Of a stretch of 64,000 nucleotides of DNA, positions 47,511-56,868 are shown piece after piece. The stretch's first letter is position 1. Each line of letters starts with the position of its first letter. This stretch comes from CAIXLI01 sp964587125 (lineage in GTDB: Bacteria > Pseudomonadota > Alphaproteobacteria > UBA9219), in contig CAZPKC010000011.1 of the NCBI GenBank assembly GCA_964587125.1, positions 1 to 64,000 of the forward strand, given 5' to 3'. The notes below the pieces were generated by a model. It worked only from the letters and a program-made list of their open reading frames with translations. It did no database searches and was not told the DNA's origin. The position numbers were made by a program, and so were the translations under genes.

Positions 47511-48770
47511 TTAAACCGCCTTTATCAGGGCGTGTTTCTTTTTGCCGACGCTGAGGCGGGCGGTGTTTGTAGAGTCACAGTCTTTGGCGGCTATTGTTGC
47601 CGTGAGTGACGTTACGGGCGCGTCGTTAAGGCGAAGGCCGCCTTGCTCGATGAGGCGTTTGGCTTCGCCCTTGGAGGCCGCGAGTTTGAGCGCTGTGACA
47701 ATATCGACGATAAGCGGAGTCGTATTGCGGGAAAATTCGTAAGTCGGAAGATCGCTGCCCCCGCTTTCTTTATTGCCGCCTCCGCCTTCGAAAACTTCGC
47801 GGGCGGTTTCTGCGGCGGCTTTGGCTGCGGATTCTCCATGCGCGAGTTTGGTCGCTTCGTTTGCCAGGATTTTTTTCGCCTCGTTGATTTCGGCGTCGCG
47901 GAGTTTTTCGAGGCGCGCGATTTCATCGAGCGGCAGATCGGTGAAGAGTTTGAGAAATCTTCCGACGTCGGCGTCTTCGGTGTTGCGCCAGAATTGCCAG
48001 TAGTCGTACGAGCTGAGGCGTTCTTTCTTGAGCCACACCGCGCCCGCCGCCGTTTTGCCCATTTTTGCGCCGAAGGCCGTTTGGATCAGCGGCGTCGTGA
48101 GGCCGAAGAGTTCGACGTTCTTCATGCGGCGGCCAAGCTCGACGCCGTTGACGATGTTGCCCCATTGGTCGGCGCCGCCCATTTGCAACGTGCAGCCGAT
48201 GCGTTTGTTCAATTCCACGAAGTCGTAGCCCTGCATGATCATGTAATTGAATTCGAGGAACGTCAGCGGTTGCTCGCGGTCGAGGCGCAATTTGACGGAG
48301 TCGAAGCTCAACATGCGGTTGATCGTGAAATGCCGCCCGACTTCGCGCAAAAACGGAATGTAGCCGAGGGTATCGAGCCAATCGGCGTTGTTGACCATCA
48401 CGGCGTCGATTTGCCTCGTGCCGAATGTCAGAAAATTAGAAAATATGGTTTTGATGCTGTCGATGTTGGCGGCAATTTTCTCGTCGGTCATAAGCTGGCG
48501 CGTTTCGTCCTTGCCCGAAGGATCGCCGACTTTCGTCGTTCCTCCGCCCATAAGGACAATCGGCTTGTGCCCCGTTTGCTGGAGGCGATGCAGCATCATG
48601 ATCGTGGCGAGATTTCCCACGTGCAGGCTGTCCGCCGTCGCGTCATAGCCGATATAGGCCGTAAGCGCGCCTTTCGCGGCTTTTTCGTCCAACGCCGCGA
48701 GATCGGTGCATTGATGGACGTGGCCGCGTTCGTGCATGACGCTTAGAAAATCGGATTTGAAGCTTGTCAT
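47511..48770 (-). CDS. tyrS: Tyrosyl-tRNA synthetase
   Basis: Charges tRNA-Tyr. The 419 residues (ATG at 48770) have the HIGH-type motif in DSLHVGNL, the KMSKS motif as KMGKT within GAKMGKTAAGAVW, and a C-terminal S4 domain (SVGKKK end). The long AIDRILGFDS-like insertion typical of the bacterial type is present. An earlier ATG at 48839 would overlap anmK by 105 bp and is unlikely. Divergent from anmK with a 67-bp gap. Confidence 0.97.
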   Translation of the reverse strand: MTSFKSDFLSVMHERGHVHQCTDLAALDEKAAKGALTAYIGYDATADSLHVGNLATIMMLHRLQQTGHKPIVLMGGGTTKVGDPSGKDETRQLMTDEKIAANIDSIKTIFSNFLTFGTRQIDAVMVNNADWLDTLGYIPFLREVGRHFTINRMLSFDSVKLRLDREQPLTFLEFNYMIMQGYDFVELNKRIGCTLQMGGADQWGNIVNGVELGRRMKNVELFGLTTPLIQTAFGAKMGKTAAGAVWLKKERLSSYDYWQFWRNTEDADVGRFLKLFTDLPLDEIARLEKLRDAEINEAKKILANEATKLAHGESAAKAAAETAREVFEGGGGNKESGGSDLPTYEFSRNTTPLIVDIVTALKLAASKGEAKRLIEQGGLRLNDAPVTSLTATIAAKDCDSTNTARLSVGKKKHALIKAV

Positions 48771-48837
48771 AACTGGAAACCTTTGGGTTATTCGGGTAGC
48801 ATTACCGTTTGTCATACTACCCAACCCTGATAAAGAC

Positions 48838-49929
48838 ATGAAGTCTAAACTTTACCGCGCTTTGGGCCTGATGAGCGGCACATCGATAGACGGCATTGAC
48901 GCCGCTTTGATCGAAACCGACGGGCATGATTATGTGCGGCCTTTGGGCTTTTTGGGATGGCCTTATAGCGCCGATTCTCGCGCGAAATTGCGCCGGTTTC
49001 TGGGCAACGAGCGAGGCGCTTCCGATCCCGAAGTCGCGGCGTTTGAGCGCGAACTGACCGAGAGGCACGCGGAAATCGCTCTCGAACTTTTGAAGAAGTT
49101 GGGCGAGAAGGCTGACCTGATCGGTTTTCACGGACAGACGCTTTATCATCGTCCGGAAAAACGGTTGACGATTCAAATCGGCGACGGAGCATTGTTGGCG
49201 AAATTGACCGGCATCAATGTCATCAACGATTTCCGCAGCGCCGATGTTTTGGCCGGAGGCGAAGGCGCTCCTCTTGTGCCGCTTTATCATCGCGCGCTTG
49301 TCGCGAAATTGCCAAAGCCGGTTCTTATTCTCAATATCGGCGGCGTGTCGAACGTCACGTGGATAAACGGAGAAAAAGATAACGAGATTCTCGCGTTCGA
49401 CGTGGGGCCTGGCAATGCGTTGATCGACGATTGGGTTTTACGGCATACGGGAAAGCCTTACGATCATGACGGCGCGTTGGCTTCTGCGGGAATTGTCGAT
49501 GCTGCGTTCGTTGATGAAATTATGGATATGGAATTTTTCAAAAATGCGCCGCCCAAATCGCTCGACCGCGACAATTTTCAAAAACACGCGCCCGAACATC
49601 TTAATCCTGCCGACGGCGCGGCCACGTTAACGATGATAACTGCGCGCGCGGTCGCATGCGCCCTGCCCTTTTTGCCGAAAAAGCCCAAAACGATCTATGT
49701 CGCGGGCGGAGGGCGGCATAACAAGACCCTTATGCGTTGGATTGGCGATGTTTCCGGTCTTGATGTGCGCCTCGTGGACGATTTGGGTTGGAGCGGCGAC
49801 GGGCTGGAGGCCGAGGCTTTCGCGTGGTTGGCAGTGCGCTCCGTCCTCGGATTGCCGTTAAGCTTACCGAAAACGACGGGGGTTCCGAAGCCGATGTGCG
49901 GCGGGAAATTGAATAAAGCGTCAAATTGA
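48838..49929 (+). CDS. anmK: Anhydro-N-acetylmuramic acid kinase
   Basis: Phosphorylates anhydro-MurNAc in peptidoglycan recycling. The 363 residues begin with the family motif GLMSGTSIDGIDAAL and contain NIGGVSNVTWI near 163-173 and DVGPGNALIDDW near 185-196. The ATG at 48838 is the natural start; an upstream ATG at 48736 overlaps tyrS. It is divergent from tyrS, as in many alphaproteobacteria. Confidence 0.97.
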   Translation: MKSKLYRALGLMSGTSIDGIDAALIETDGHDYVRPLGFLGWPYSADSRAKLRRFLGNERGASDPEVAAFERELTERHAEIALELLKKLGEKADLIGFHGQTLYHRPEKRLTIQIGDGALLAKLTGINVINDFRSADVLAGGEGAPLVPLYHRALVAKLPKPVLILNIGGVSNVTWINGEKDNEILAFDVGPGNALIDDWVLRHTGKPYDHDGALASAGIVDAAFVDEIMDMEFFKNAPPKSLDRDNFQKHAPEHLNPADGAATLTMITARAVACALPFLPKKPKTIYVAGGGRHNKTLMRWIGDVSGLDVRLVDDLGWSGDGLEAEAFAWLAVRSVLGLPLSLPKTTGVPKPMCGGKLNKASN

Positions 49930-50042
49930 TAGGCGTTGTTTTAACCACGTTTTTTGTTTTGATTCATTTGATATTTTTGCTAGTATTCGTTGCCTTTTTT
50001 GAAACGATATTGCGGCAATCGAATTTTTAAAGGATTCTCATC

Positions 50043-51086
50043 ATGAACACACTAGGCGATAATTCCGAACCCGGCGAACGTTATCATTACCGGTTTTTCA
50101 AAACATCTTTCAAAAATGACGATACGGAAAAGGCCGTGGAAAGCATCGTTCGAAAAGCCATTTTCGAACACCTCGGATTACGGGACATCTTTCTCTTTTG
50201 TGCTCTCGCCGACGAAGGCATTCATAATTATACCAGCATCGACGAAGATGGAGCCTATCGGCTAAGTTTTGCCGTTGACCCGCTTAAAGTTTATCCAAAA
50301 CTTCCAAAAAGATACGATTTTGAGGTTGAATATCCAGCAGATGCGGCGGTTGCACAGGCAAAGATCATAGCGGAAAAAATAGAGGAAAAGGTTCTTGAAC
50401 TCGTTCCATCGTATAAAAACGCGCCCGACGTGAAGATGTATTCCGATGACATTTCTATTGGGGGGACTCGTACCTGCTGGGTGGATTTTTCCATGCCGCG
50501 GGATCAATTCCGGAAATTGGCCGTTCAGCTAGATATCGCAAAGGAATTTAATCAAATCATATCCGCGGACGATGCGAGGCGCGCCGAAGCGCAAGAACAT
50601 CTGGATGCCGCCAACAGAGTGTTAAGCGGTAAATTGCCCGAAGGCTGCCGTATTGTGAAAATTGTGGAGGGTAATCCTTGTCTTATTTTTTCGCTTTCCC
50701 GGCCCATTAAAGTTTCCGAACGCGAGATTTCTTCCACCGCCTATCCTTCAGAAGCCACTTTTGATGGATATTTAAAAAATGAGTGGGATTCCGATGGTAA
50801 GGAAGTGATATTTAGTTCCATTGCTTCCGACATTTTCGATTCCGACAAGGAATTTGCGAAAAATTTAGGATTGACTGAAGGGAAAGATATTAATCTGGCC
50901 TCAGACTGCGGGATTTACAGAGAAACCTTCACTATTCTGGGGGAAGCCAACGTCCGAAAGTTCTATGAAGACGTCGAAAAAGAGCTGAAGGCCATGCAAC
51001 CGCCCCCCCGCGAAAAGCTGAGAACCGCAAGTAGTTTAGGAACATCTGAGATTCTATACGGTAACTTAGGCGCTCTTAAATCCTAA
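50043..51086 (+). CDS. Hypothetical protein, 347 aa
   Basis: No family recognised. A soluble, acidic protein with alternating beta and helical parts (for example AVAQAKIIAEKIEEKVLEL near 100-118). No signal peptide or membrane segment. AAAGGA about 8 nt upstream supports the ATG. It lies 113 bp after anmK in the same direction and could be transcribed with it. It is AT-richer than anmK. The downstream gap to 51179 is short and shows no gene. Confidence 0.6.
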   Translation: MNTLGDNSEPGERYHYRFFKTSFKNDDTEKAVESIVRKAIFEHLGLRDIFLFCALADEGIHNYTSIDEDGAYRLSFAVDPLKVYPKLPKRYDFEVEYPADAAVAQAKIIAEKIEEKVLELVPSYKNAPDVKMYSDDISIGGTRTCWVDFSMPRDQFRKLAVQLDIAKEFNQIISADDARRAEAQEHLDAANRVLSGKLPEGCRIVKIVEGNPCLIFSLSRPIKVSEREISSTAYPSEATFDGYLKNEWDSDGKEVIFSSIASDIFDSDKEFAKNLGLTEGKDINLASDCGIYRETFTILGEANVRKFYEDVEKELKAMQPPPREKLRTASSLGTSEILYGNLGALKS

Positions 51087-51178
51087 TCAAAGTTAATGGT
51101 TTAGAATTGAATTCCCGCTTGCACCTGATTCGATTCTAGGGAATCATTACGAAACAGAAATTATTTGCCGGACTTCTT

Positions 51179-51457
51179 ATGATTCAGACCTTCCAAAAAG
51201 GCGACTACGGAATCGAAGAAGGCGCGCTTTTCCGGCGCGGCATGGGCGGTTCCATGTCCGAAATCGCCGAGGTCGTCGAGATCGGGCGCGACCGCATGGG
51301 CATTCCCCACGTCCGCTTCAACACGCACTTGATGCGCGGCAGCTATTCCGCTCAGGATTCGGAACAACGCACGCTCGCGCTCGACAGTTTCTGCGCGAGA
51401 TACAAGGAACGCGTTCAATTCGACGAAGAAGCTAGGCGCGTAGAACCGCTTCAATAG
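51179..51457 (+). CDS. Small conserved-looking protein, 92 aa
   Basis: The sequence reads as a compact one-domain protein with SMSEIAEVVEIGRDRMGIPHVRFNT, SYSAQDSEQRTLALDSFCARYKERV, a pattern I have seen in short uncharacterised alphaproteobacterial proteins. I cannot name a function. The ATG at 51179 has only a weak ribosome site. Its end overlaps the end of adk by 26 bp on the other strand. Confidence 0.55.
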   Translation: MIQTFQKGDYGIEEGALFRRGMGGSMSEIAEVVEIGRDRMGIPHVRFNTHLMRGSYSAQDSEQRTLALDSFCARYKERVQFDEEARRVEPLQ

Positions 51458-52079
51458 ATTCCGTCACCTTTGGCATATCGGCCATGCCGTCGATCGTTTT
51501 CAGCAAGCCTTTCGCTTTGTAATAAGGAAGGATCGGCGCCGTTTGCTCGTTGAAGGCTTTGAGGCGCGTCTTCATCGTCTCCGCGTTGTCGTCGGGACGG
51601 CGGGTAAATTCCTTGCCGCCGCACGCATCGCAAATCCCCGCCTGTTTCGTCGGCTTGAATTTATCGTGATACCCTGCGCCGCATTTGGCGCAGGTGAAGC
51701 GGCCCGCGATGCGCTCGATCAACGCGGGTTCGTTGACTTTAAGTTCGATGACGAAGTTCAGGCGCTTGTTCTGCTCGGCAAGCATTTTATCCAAGGCTTC
51801 GGCTTGCGGAACCGTGCGCGGAAAGCCATCCAAAATAAAGCCTTTGGCGCAATCGGGCTTCGCGATGCGCTCTTTAATGAGAGCGACCATAAGCGCGTCG
51901 GGAACGAGCTTGCCAGCCGCCATGATACTTTTGGCTTCGAGCCCCAACGGTTCGCCGTTCTTGACCGCCGCGCGGAGCATGTCCCCCGTCGAAAGCTGGA
52001 TCATGCCGTGTTTTTCTTCCAGAAGCTTTGCCTGCGTTCCTTTTCCGGCTCCGGGCGCGCCGATCAAGATGATGTTCAT
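51432..52079 (-). CDS. adk: Adenylate kinase with zinc-type lid
   Basis: Interconverts ATP, AMP and ADP. The 215 residues start MNIILIGAPGAGKGTQAKLL (P-loop at about 7-14), have the AMP-binding LSTGDMLRA near 29-37 and a long LID with four cysteines (CAKCGAGYH ... ICDACGG) that bind zinc or replace it structurally. The ATG at 52079 is 2 bp after the secY stop. An earlier ATG (52256) lies inside secY and is rejected. The two genes usually sit inside the spc operon next to rplO and rpsM; here they stand apart. Confidence 0.97.
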   Translation of the reverse strand: MNIILIGAPGAGKGTQAKLLEEKHGMIQLSTGDMLRAAVKNGEPLGLEAKSIMAAGKLVPDALMVALIKERIAKPDCAKGFILDGFPRTVPQAEALDKMLAEQNKRLNFVIELKVNEPALIERIAGRFTCAKCGAGYHDKFKPTKQAGICDACGGKEFTRRPDDNAETMKTRLKAFNEQTAPILPYYKAKGLLKTIDGMADMPKVTESIEAVLRA

Positions 52080-52081
52080 TT

Positions 52082-53422
52082 TTATCTCCCGCGCAATTTG
52101 GACTTTTTGATCAGCCCTTCGTATTGGTGGGCGATGAGATGCGACTGGATGCGCGAGATCGTGTCGATCGTCACGCTGACGACGATCAGGATCGACGTGC
52201 CTCCCAGATAGAACGGGATGGCTCCCCTGCTCATCAGAAATTCGGGCAACAGGCAAATCGCGATCAAATAGGCCGAGCCCAGAACCGTGAGGCGCGTCAG
52301 GACGTAATCGAAATAATCGGCGGTGTTTTTCCCCGGACGGATGCCCGGAACGAAGCCACCGTATTTTTTGAGATTATCCGCCGTTTCGACCGGATTGAAA
52401 ACGACCGCCGTATAGAAGAACGAGAAGAACGCGATCAGCGCGGCGTACAAAATCATGAACAAAGGCTTGCCGTGCCCAAGCTGCGCGACGATATCGGCCA
52501 GAATGCCGCCTTTTTCCTGAACGCTGGAGAAGCTCGCCAACGTCAAGGGAAACAGCAACAGGGAACTGGCGAAAATCGGCGGAATGACGCCCGACGTATT
52601 GATCTTGAGCGGCAAATGCGAGGCTTCGCCGCCGAACATCTTGTTGCCGACCTGACGCTTCGGATACTGGATCAGAATGCGGCGCTGGGCGCGTTCGCAC
52701 GCGACGCAAACCGCGAGAACGGCGACGATGATGACGAGGATCAACAGGATGAACCACGACGAAAGAGCGCCCGTGCGGCCTAATTCCAATGTTTGCCCGA
52801 CGGCGTTGGGCAGATTGGCCACGATGCCCGAATAGATGATGAGCGAGACGCCATTGCCGATGCCTCGCGCCGTGATTTGCTCGCCGAGCCACATCAAAAA
52901 CACCGTGCCTCCCGTGAGCGTGATCATCGTGCTGATGCGGAAGAAGGCTCCGGAGAGAATGACTGCGGAGCCATGCGACCCCATCATATTTTCGAGGCCA
53001 ACCGCCAAAGCATAGGATTGCACTGCCGCAAACCCGACGGTTAGATAGCGCGAATACTGGTTGAGCCGGACTTGTCCCGATTGGCCTTCCTTTTTCAGAG
53101 CTTCGAAATAAGGCAAAATCGCCGACAAAAGCTGCACGATAATCGACGCGGTGATGTAGGGCATGACGCCGAGCGCAAAAATCGTCATACGCCGCAAAGC
53201 GCCGCCCGAAAACATATTGAACATGTCCATGATGCCGCCCGAGTGCTTGCGGAAAATTTCGCCCAGCATGGCGGGATCGATGCCCGGAACGGGAATGTAG
53301 GTGCCGATGCGGTAGACGATCAGCGCCAGAAGCGTGAACCAGATGCGGCTTTTAAGTTCCGTGGCCTTGGAAAAGGCCGAAAAGTTCATGTTGGCGGCGA
53401 GGGATTCAGCGGCGGATGGCAT
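52082..53422 (-). CDS. secY: Protein translocase subunit SecY
   Basis: Channel subunit of SecYEG. The 446 residues have ten predicted transmembrane helices, the first near 25-45, with a periplasmic plug region (GGIMDMFNMFSGGAL near 63-77) and the cytoplasmic loops used for SecA and ribosome docking. It is transcribed with adk, whose ATG follows its stop by 2 bp. Upstream, in place of rplO, lie two palindromic repeats in opposite orientation and then an orphan gene. Confidence 0.97.
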   Translation of the reverse strand: MPSAAESLAANMNFSAFSKATELKSRIWFTLLALIVYRIGTYIPVPGIDPAMLGEIFRKHSGGIMDMFNMFSGGALRRMTIFALGVMPYITASIIVQLLSAILPYFEALKKEGQSGQVRLNQYSRYLTVGFAAVQSYALAVGLENMMGSHGSAVILSGAFFRISTMITLTGGTVFLMWLGEQITARGIGNGVSLIIYSGIVANLPNAVGQTLELGRTGALSSWFILLILVIIVAVLAVCVACERAQRRILIQYPKRQVGNKMFGGEASHLPLKINTSGVIPPIFASSLLLFPLTLASFSSVQEKGGILADIVAQLGHGKPLFMILYAALIAFFSFFYTAVVFNPVETADNLKKYGGFVPGIRPGKNTADYFDYVLTRLTVLGSAYLIAICLLPEFLMSRGAIPFYLGGTSILIVVSVTIDTISRIQSHLIAHQYEGLIKKSKLRGR

Positions 53423-53456
53423 GGGCGAATATCTGGGGTTCGGGTTAACTTTTCTT

Positions 53457-53519
53457 CGTCATTCCGGAAAACGCGCTTTTTGTTCTTCACAAAATGCGCG
53501 TTTATCCGGAATCCGATTT
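53457..53519 (-). repeat. REP-like element, long form, minus orientation
   Basis: Read on the minus strand it starts AAATCGGATTCCGGA and ends TCCGGAATGACG, with inner arms ACGCGCATTTTGTG and CAAAAAGCGCGTTTT. Same family as the copies at 31086, 34229 and 37948. It forms an inverted pair with the copy at 53543-53610, 23 bp away. Confidence 0.85.
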
Positions 53520-53542
53520 AGTTTCTTAGTATCAAGGAAAAC

Positions 53543-53610
53543 AAATCGGATTCCGCATAAATCCGCATTTTTGCAAGAAAGAGCAAAAAAGCGAATTTTG
53601 CGGAATGACG
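53543..53610 (+). repeat. REP-like element, long form
   Basis: Ends AAATCGGATTCCGCA (53543-53557) and TGCGGAATGACG (53599-53610), inner arms ATCCGCATTTTTGC and GCAAAAAAGCGAATT. Nearly identical to the copy at 37948. The pair with 53457-53519 stands just upstream of secY. Confidence 0.85.
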
Positions 53611-53734
53611 AGGCATATATAGGGGGTAAGGGCGAATAAGACAAGCGGGGCGTCAGGCGGGGAAAATCGGCAATAATGCAACGTTCCGGCGAATGCTCGC
53701 CGGACGGGCGCATCATCCATTCAGCCTAAAAAAA

Positions 53735-54241
53735 CTATGCGTGGGAGAATACTTTTCTGAATACCGATTCGAGCTTTCCGAGAGGCTTCATCGGGAGGGG
53801 CTCTAAAAACATATCAGCCAGTTTTTCCCTCGAAACTTTCAGAATTTTATGCAGATCGGCAGAGTCATTCTTACCAAGAGTTCCTATTAATTCTCCGCTG
53901 CTATGATAATAAAAGCCCGGGACGCTGTCGCTTTCGCCAATACTATATCTCCCGTGATGATAAATGTTGACTTCGCAACCTTTGCCAATCCCATCAGCGT
54001 GTTTTATTGTTATTTGAATATACAACCCGCTGACTTTTTCCATATCTACCTTGATATCGTTCCCCTTCGTCATCTTCACAAGCTCATCGCGAACTTTTTC
54101 AGCAAAAGGCATATATCCGTCTAACCTTAACTGGGCTTGCATCTCATCGTATTTTTTGTCGGGCGATTTCTTCCCCAACGTGGAAAGGCCGGGGATTCTT
54201 TTTGCTATTTCCTGCTTCGCCGATTCCAGAAATCCAATCAT
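53735..54241 (-). CDS. Hypothetical protein, 168 aa
   Basis: No family recognised. A soluble protein with a helical first part (EIAKRIPGLSTLGKKSPD onward), a beta-rich middle (GCEVNIYHHGRYSIGESDS) and a helical end. GAGGAG about 8 nt upstream supports the ATG at 54241. It lies upstream of secY on the same strand but behind two REP-like repeats, so it is not part of that operon. AT-rich, like the other orphans. Confidence 0.6.
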   Translation of the reverse strand: MIGFLESAKQEIAKRIPGLSTLGKKSPDKKYDEMQAQLRLDGYMPFAEKVRDELVKMTKGNDIKVDMEKVSGLYIQITIKHADGIGKGCEVNIYHHGRYSIGESDSVPGFYYHSSGELIGTLGKNDSADLHKILKVSREKLADMFLEPLPMKPLGKLESVFRKVFSHA

Positions 54242-54505
54242 GACAATATCTCCTCTTTAAAGTTAAGACCTCACTCAATTCACGCATCGCGCCAATTTCT
54301 TAGCAATCCAGTTATAATATCCTTATTACTTTCAGACCACGCTTTCGAGACAGATTATAGGACTTTGTGGTTAAAATAGCCCTAATTTCTACTTCTTGCG
54401 CTTTTTCATAACTCCTTATGATTTTGTTGTTTTTTCAAAAAAATGGTATGAAGTTATGATTAAAATTCTTTTCCGGCACTTTCCTCTCTCCAAAGGAGTC
54501 CGATC

Positions 54506-54790
54506 ATGAGCTATGAAACGCTGCGCCTTTTTCGCAATATTCTTCTGAGAAGTTTTGCGGTCGGAATTGTCATTGTCCTGATTTCCGAACTGATAACCGT
54601 TAGCGGTTGGACGATATGGACGGGATTGGTCGGTTCGTTGTTGCATGCGAAAGAAGCCGATTTAATATCCATCGTTCTTTGGTTCTTCACAATCGCCAAG
54701 CTTTTCCTGCTCTTTGTCGTTCTGACTCCCGCGTTGGCGCTTCATTGGACGCTGAAGAAGGAAAAGTTCGGAATAAAGCTTTTTAACTAA
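54506..54790 (+). CDS. Small two-helix membrane protein, 94 aa
   Basis: Two hydrophobic stretches (about 15-40 and 52-78) around a short polar loop, with a basic end. AAGGAG 7 nt before the ATG gives a strong start. No family recognised. Its stop codon overlaps the UbiB-like gene's stop by 3 bp on the other strand. The 264-bp gap before it holds an imperfect CATAACT...AGTTATG hairpin and no gene. Confidence 0.6.
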   Translation: MSYETLRLFRNILLRSFAVGIVIVLISELITVSGWTIWTGLVGSLLHAKEADLISIVLWFFTIAKLFLLFVVLTPALALHWTLKKEKFGIKLFN

Positions 54791-56121
54791 AGCCCGCACG
54801 CCTTGAGCGCTTTCGTCTGGCGTTTTTTCAGCGTTTCGACGCTGAAACTGCGGATCAGGTCTTGGAAAAGCCTGTACCAGTTGATGCTTGCGTCGAGGCG
54901 CAGAAAAACCGAACCGAGGCCTATCGCCGCCCTGTCCATAAGGACAAATTCGCGTGGAATTGTTACGCCGCCGATCTTGCGCAATTCGGCGTGGACCTTA
55001 TTTGCGGTTTCGCGGCCATAAAATCCCGTGTTGGTTTCGTCGATAGGGCGCGTTTTGTCCTCAAGGGTCGGCGCGTAAACGAATTTTGCCCAGATGTTCA
55101 GCGTTTCGACCAATTTCTTGCTGGGCTTGGCAAAGCCCCACAGTTTGTAAGCTTCGGCTGCTTCGTCCTCGCGATGATCGCGCAAAGCTTCGTAGAGCAT
55201 GAGTACGCCTTTGACTAATTCCGGCCTGAACACGCGCACGCACCCGAAATCGAGCAGATTGATGCCGTTATCCTTGCGCACCGTGTAATTGCCCATGTGC
55301 GGATCTCCGTGGATGATGCCGTAATCGTAAAACGGCGTGTACCACGCGCGAAACATATTGACCGCAATCTCGTTGCGGTCCTTAAGAGGCTTGGCGTCGG
55401 CGGCGGCGGTGAATTTTTTGCCTTCCAGCCACGTCATCGTCAGCAAGCGGTCGGTCGAAAGCTCCGCGACGGGTTCGGGAATGTAAACGTTCGGCGTGGT
55501 TTTGTGCATGAGGCCATAAAGCCGCATGTGTTTCGCTTCGCGGATATAATCCAGCTCTTCGCGCAAGCGTTCCGCGATTTCTTTTTGCACTTCCTTCGTC
55601 GAAACGGCGCGGTCGTAATGTTCGAAGATCGCCAAAACGATTTTCAGTTGGCGCAAATCGGCTTCGGTCGCCGAGTTCATATCGGGATATTGCAATTTGC
55701 ACGCAAGAAGACGCCCGTCGAGCGACGTGGCCCTATGCACCTGCCCCAATGACGCGGCGGCGCAGGCTTCGCGATCGAAGGATTTGAATTTGGTTTCCCA
55801 ATCCGGCCCCAATTCCGCCGTCATGCGGCGCCTGACGAAAGGCCAGCCCATCGAAGGAGCGTCTTGCTGAAGCTGCTGGAGTTCTAGCGCGTATTCTTTT
55901 GGAACGGCGTCGGGGATCGAGGACAAAATCTGGGCCACTTTCATCAAAGGCCCTTTGAGGCCGCCCAAGGCTATGCGCAGGCGCTCGGCTTGTTTCCTGC
56001 GGTCCGCGCCGAGGCCGAGCAGCCGATGCCCCGCCGCGCGCGCGCCGAAATTAACCATAGACGCCGAAACTTTGGCGTAGCGGGCGGCGCGTTTGGAAAG
56101 GGTGGACGTGTCTTTTACCAT
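54787..56121 (-). CDS. ABC1/AarF-family (UbiB-like) protein kinase-like protein
   Basis: The 444 residues carry the ABC1 fold marks: LKGPLMKVAQ near 54-63 (the KxGQ motif with Ala for Gly), the DAPSMGW stretch, the catalytic-loop HGDPHMGNY near 271-279 and the DFGCVRVF motif near 287-294. This subgroup with KVAQILSSIPDAVPKEYA is common in alphaproteobacteria and lies near ubiquinone synthesis functions in known members. No C-terminal transmembrane pair is seen, unlike UbiB itself. The ATG at 56121 is used; a TTG at 56154 would add 11 hydrophobic residues without support. Confidence 0.83.
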   Translation of the reverse strand: MVKDTSTLSKRAARYAKVSASMVNFGARAAGHRLLGLGADRRKQAERLRIALGGLKGPLMKVAQILSSIPDAVPKEYALELQQLQQDAPSMGWPFVRRRMTAELGPDWETKFKSFDREACAAASLGQVHRATSLDGRLLACKLQYPDMNSATEADLRQLKIVLAIFEHYDRAVSTKEVQKEIAERLREELDYIREAKHMRLYGLMHKTTPNVYIPEPVAELSTDRLLTMTWLEGKKFTAAADAKPLKDRNEIAVNMFRAWYTPFYDYGIIHGDPHMGNYTVRKDNGINLLDFGCVRVFRPELVKGVLMLYEALRDHREDEAAEAYKLWGFAKPSKKLVETLNIWAKFVYAPTLEDKTRPIDETNTGFYGRETANKVHAELRKIGGVTIPREFVLMDRAAIGLGSVFLRLDASINWYRLFQDLIRSFSVETLKKRQTKALKACGL

Positions 56122-56222
56122 TGATACAACGCATGAAAGTAAAAAAGCCCACAAACGGGTTGATTCGGCGGCGGCCTCTTTGATAGCCTGTTTTCATACC
56201 ACCAATATTATGGGGATGACAT

Positions 56223-56867
56223 ATGTTAGAATACTCATTGGATAAGTACGAATTATCGGACGAACAGCTCGCAGAGCTTAGACGTCATCATCGCCTTCTT
56301 CAAACCGCACTTGCCAAAACGGCGGAGGAAATCCTCGTCAATCGCGCGAAAATAGTTGTCGACAAGGCCGACAAGGAATTTGTCGCGCAGGTTCAGGAAA
56401 AAACCGCCGACAAGACAACGAAGGATATGACATCTCTTGCGGCTTTATCGGCAGTGATTGCAGAGATTAAAAAGGAAGCCAAGGCTGAAAAGGAAACCAT
56501 CGCAAAGACTCCGGAGCATTTTCAAACTATTGCCGCGATGGAAATTATCGCTAAGGCCGAAAATCACGACTTCGACGCCGATAAAAGACCTAAATTCATT
56601 GGTGGAATGATAGGCGGCGTGCAAATCAACGACGTCAGCATTAATATTGGAAAGAACAGCGTCTTTGCCGACGGCCCTTCTTCAGACAAAGCCATACAGG
56701 AAGAAACGGCGCTCGGAGAAGCTTTAGACACGCTCATCCCCGCTTTCAAGGAACAAGGCGTGGCCGCGTTTAAGCGCTTTGAAGACATCGTGCCGTTCGA
56801 CGCTCCCTATTTGGGTACGCGGCTTTGCGGCATGCTCAACATCGATGCCTACGCCACTATCCGCTAA
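56223..56867 (+). CDS. Hypothetical protein, 214 aa
   Basis: No family recognised. A soluble protein whose first 110 residues are helical and lysine/glutamate-rich (probable coiled coil) and whose remainder is more globular, ending in CGMLNIDAYATIR. GGGGA upstream supports the ATG. Its stop is one base from the end of the HAD gene on the opposite strand. AT-rich, orphan-like. Confidence 0.55.
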   Translation: MLEYSLDKYELSDEQLAELRRHHRLLQTALAKTAEEILVNRAKIVVDKADKEFVAQVQEKTADKTTKDMTSLAALSAVIAEIKKEAKAEKETIAKTPEHFQTIAAMEIIAKAENHDFDADKRPKFIGGMIGGVQINDVSINIGKNSVFADGPSSDKAIQEETALGEALDTLIPAFKEQGVAAFKRFEDIVPFDAPYLGTRLCGMLNIDAYATIR

Positions 56868-56868
56868 C

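Noticed and set aside
51161..51454. Minus-strand frame opposite the 92-residue gene
   Set aside because: The plus-strand product is better ordered (GIPHVRFNT, TLALDSFCARYKERV); the minus frame looks like its shadow.
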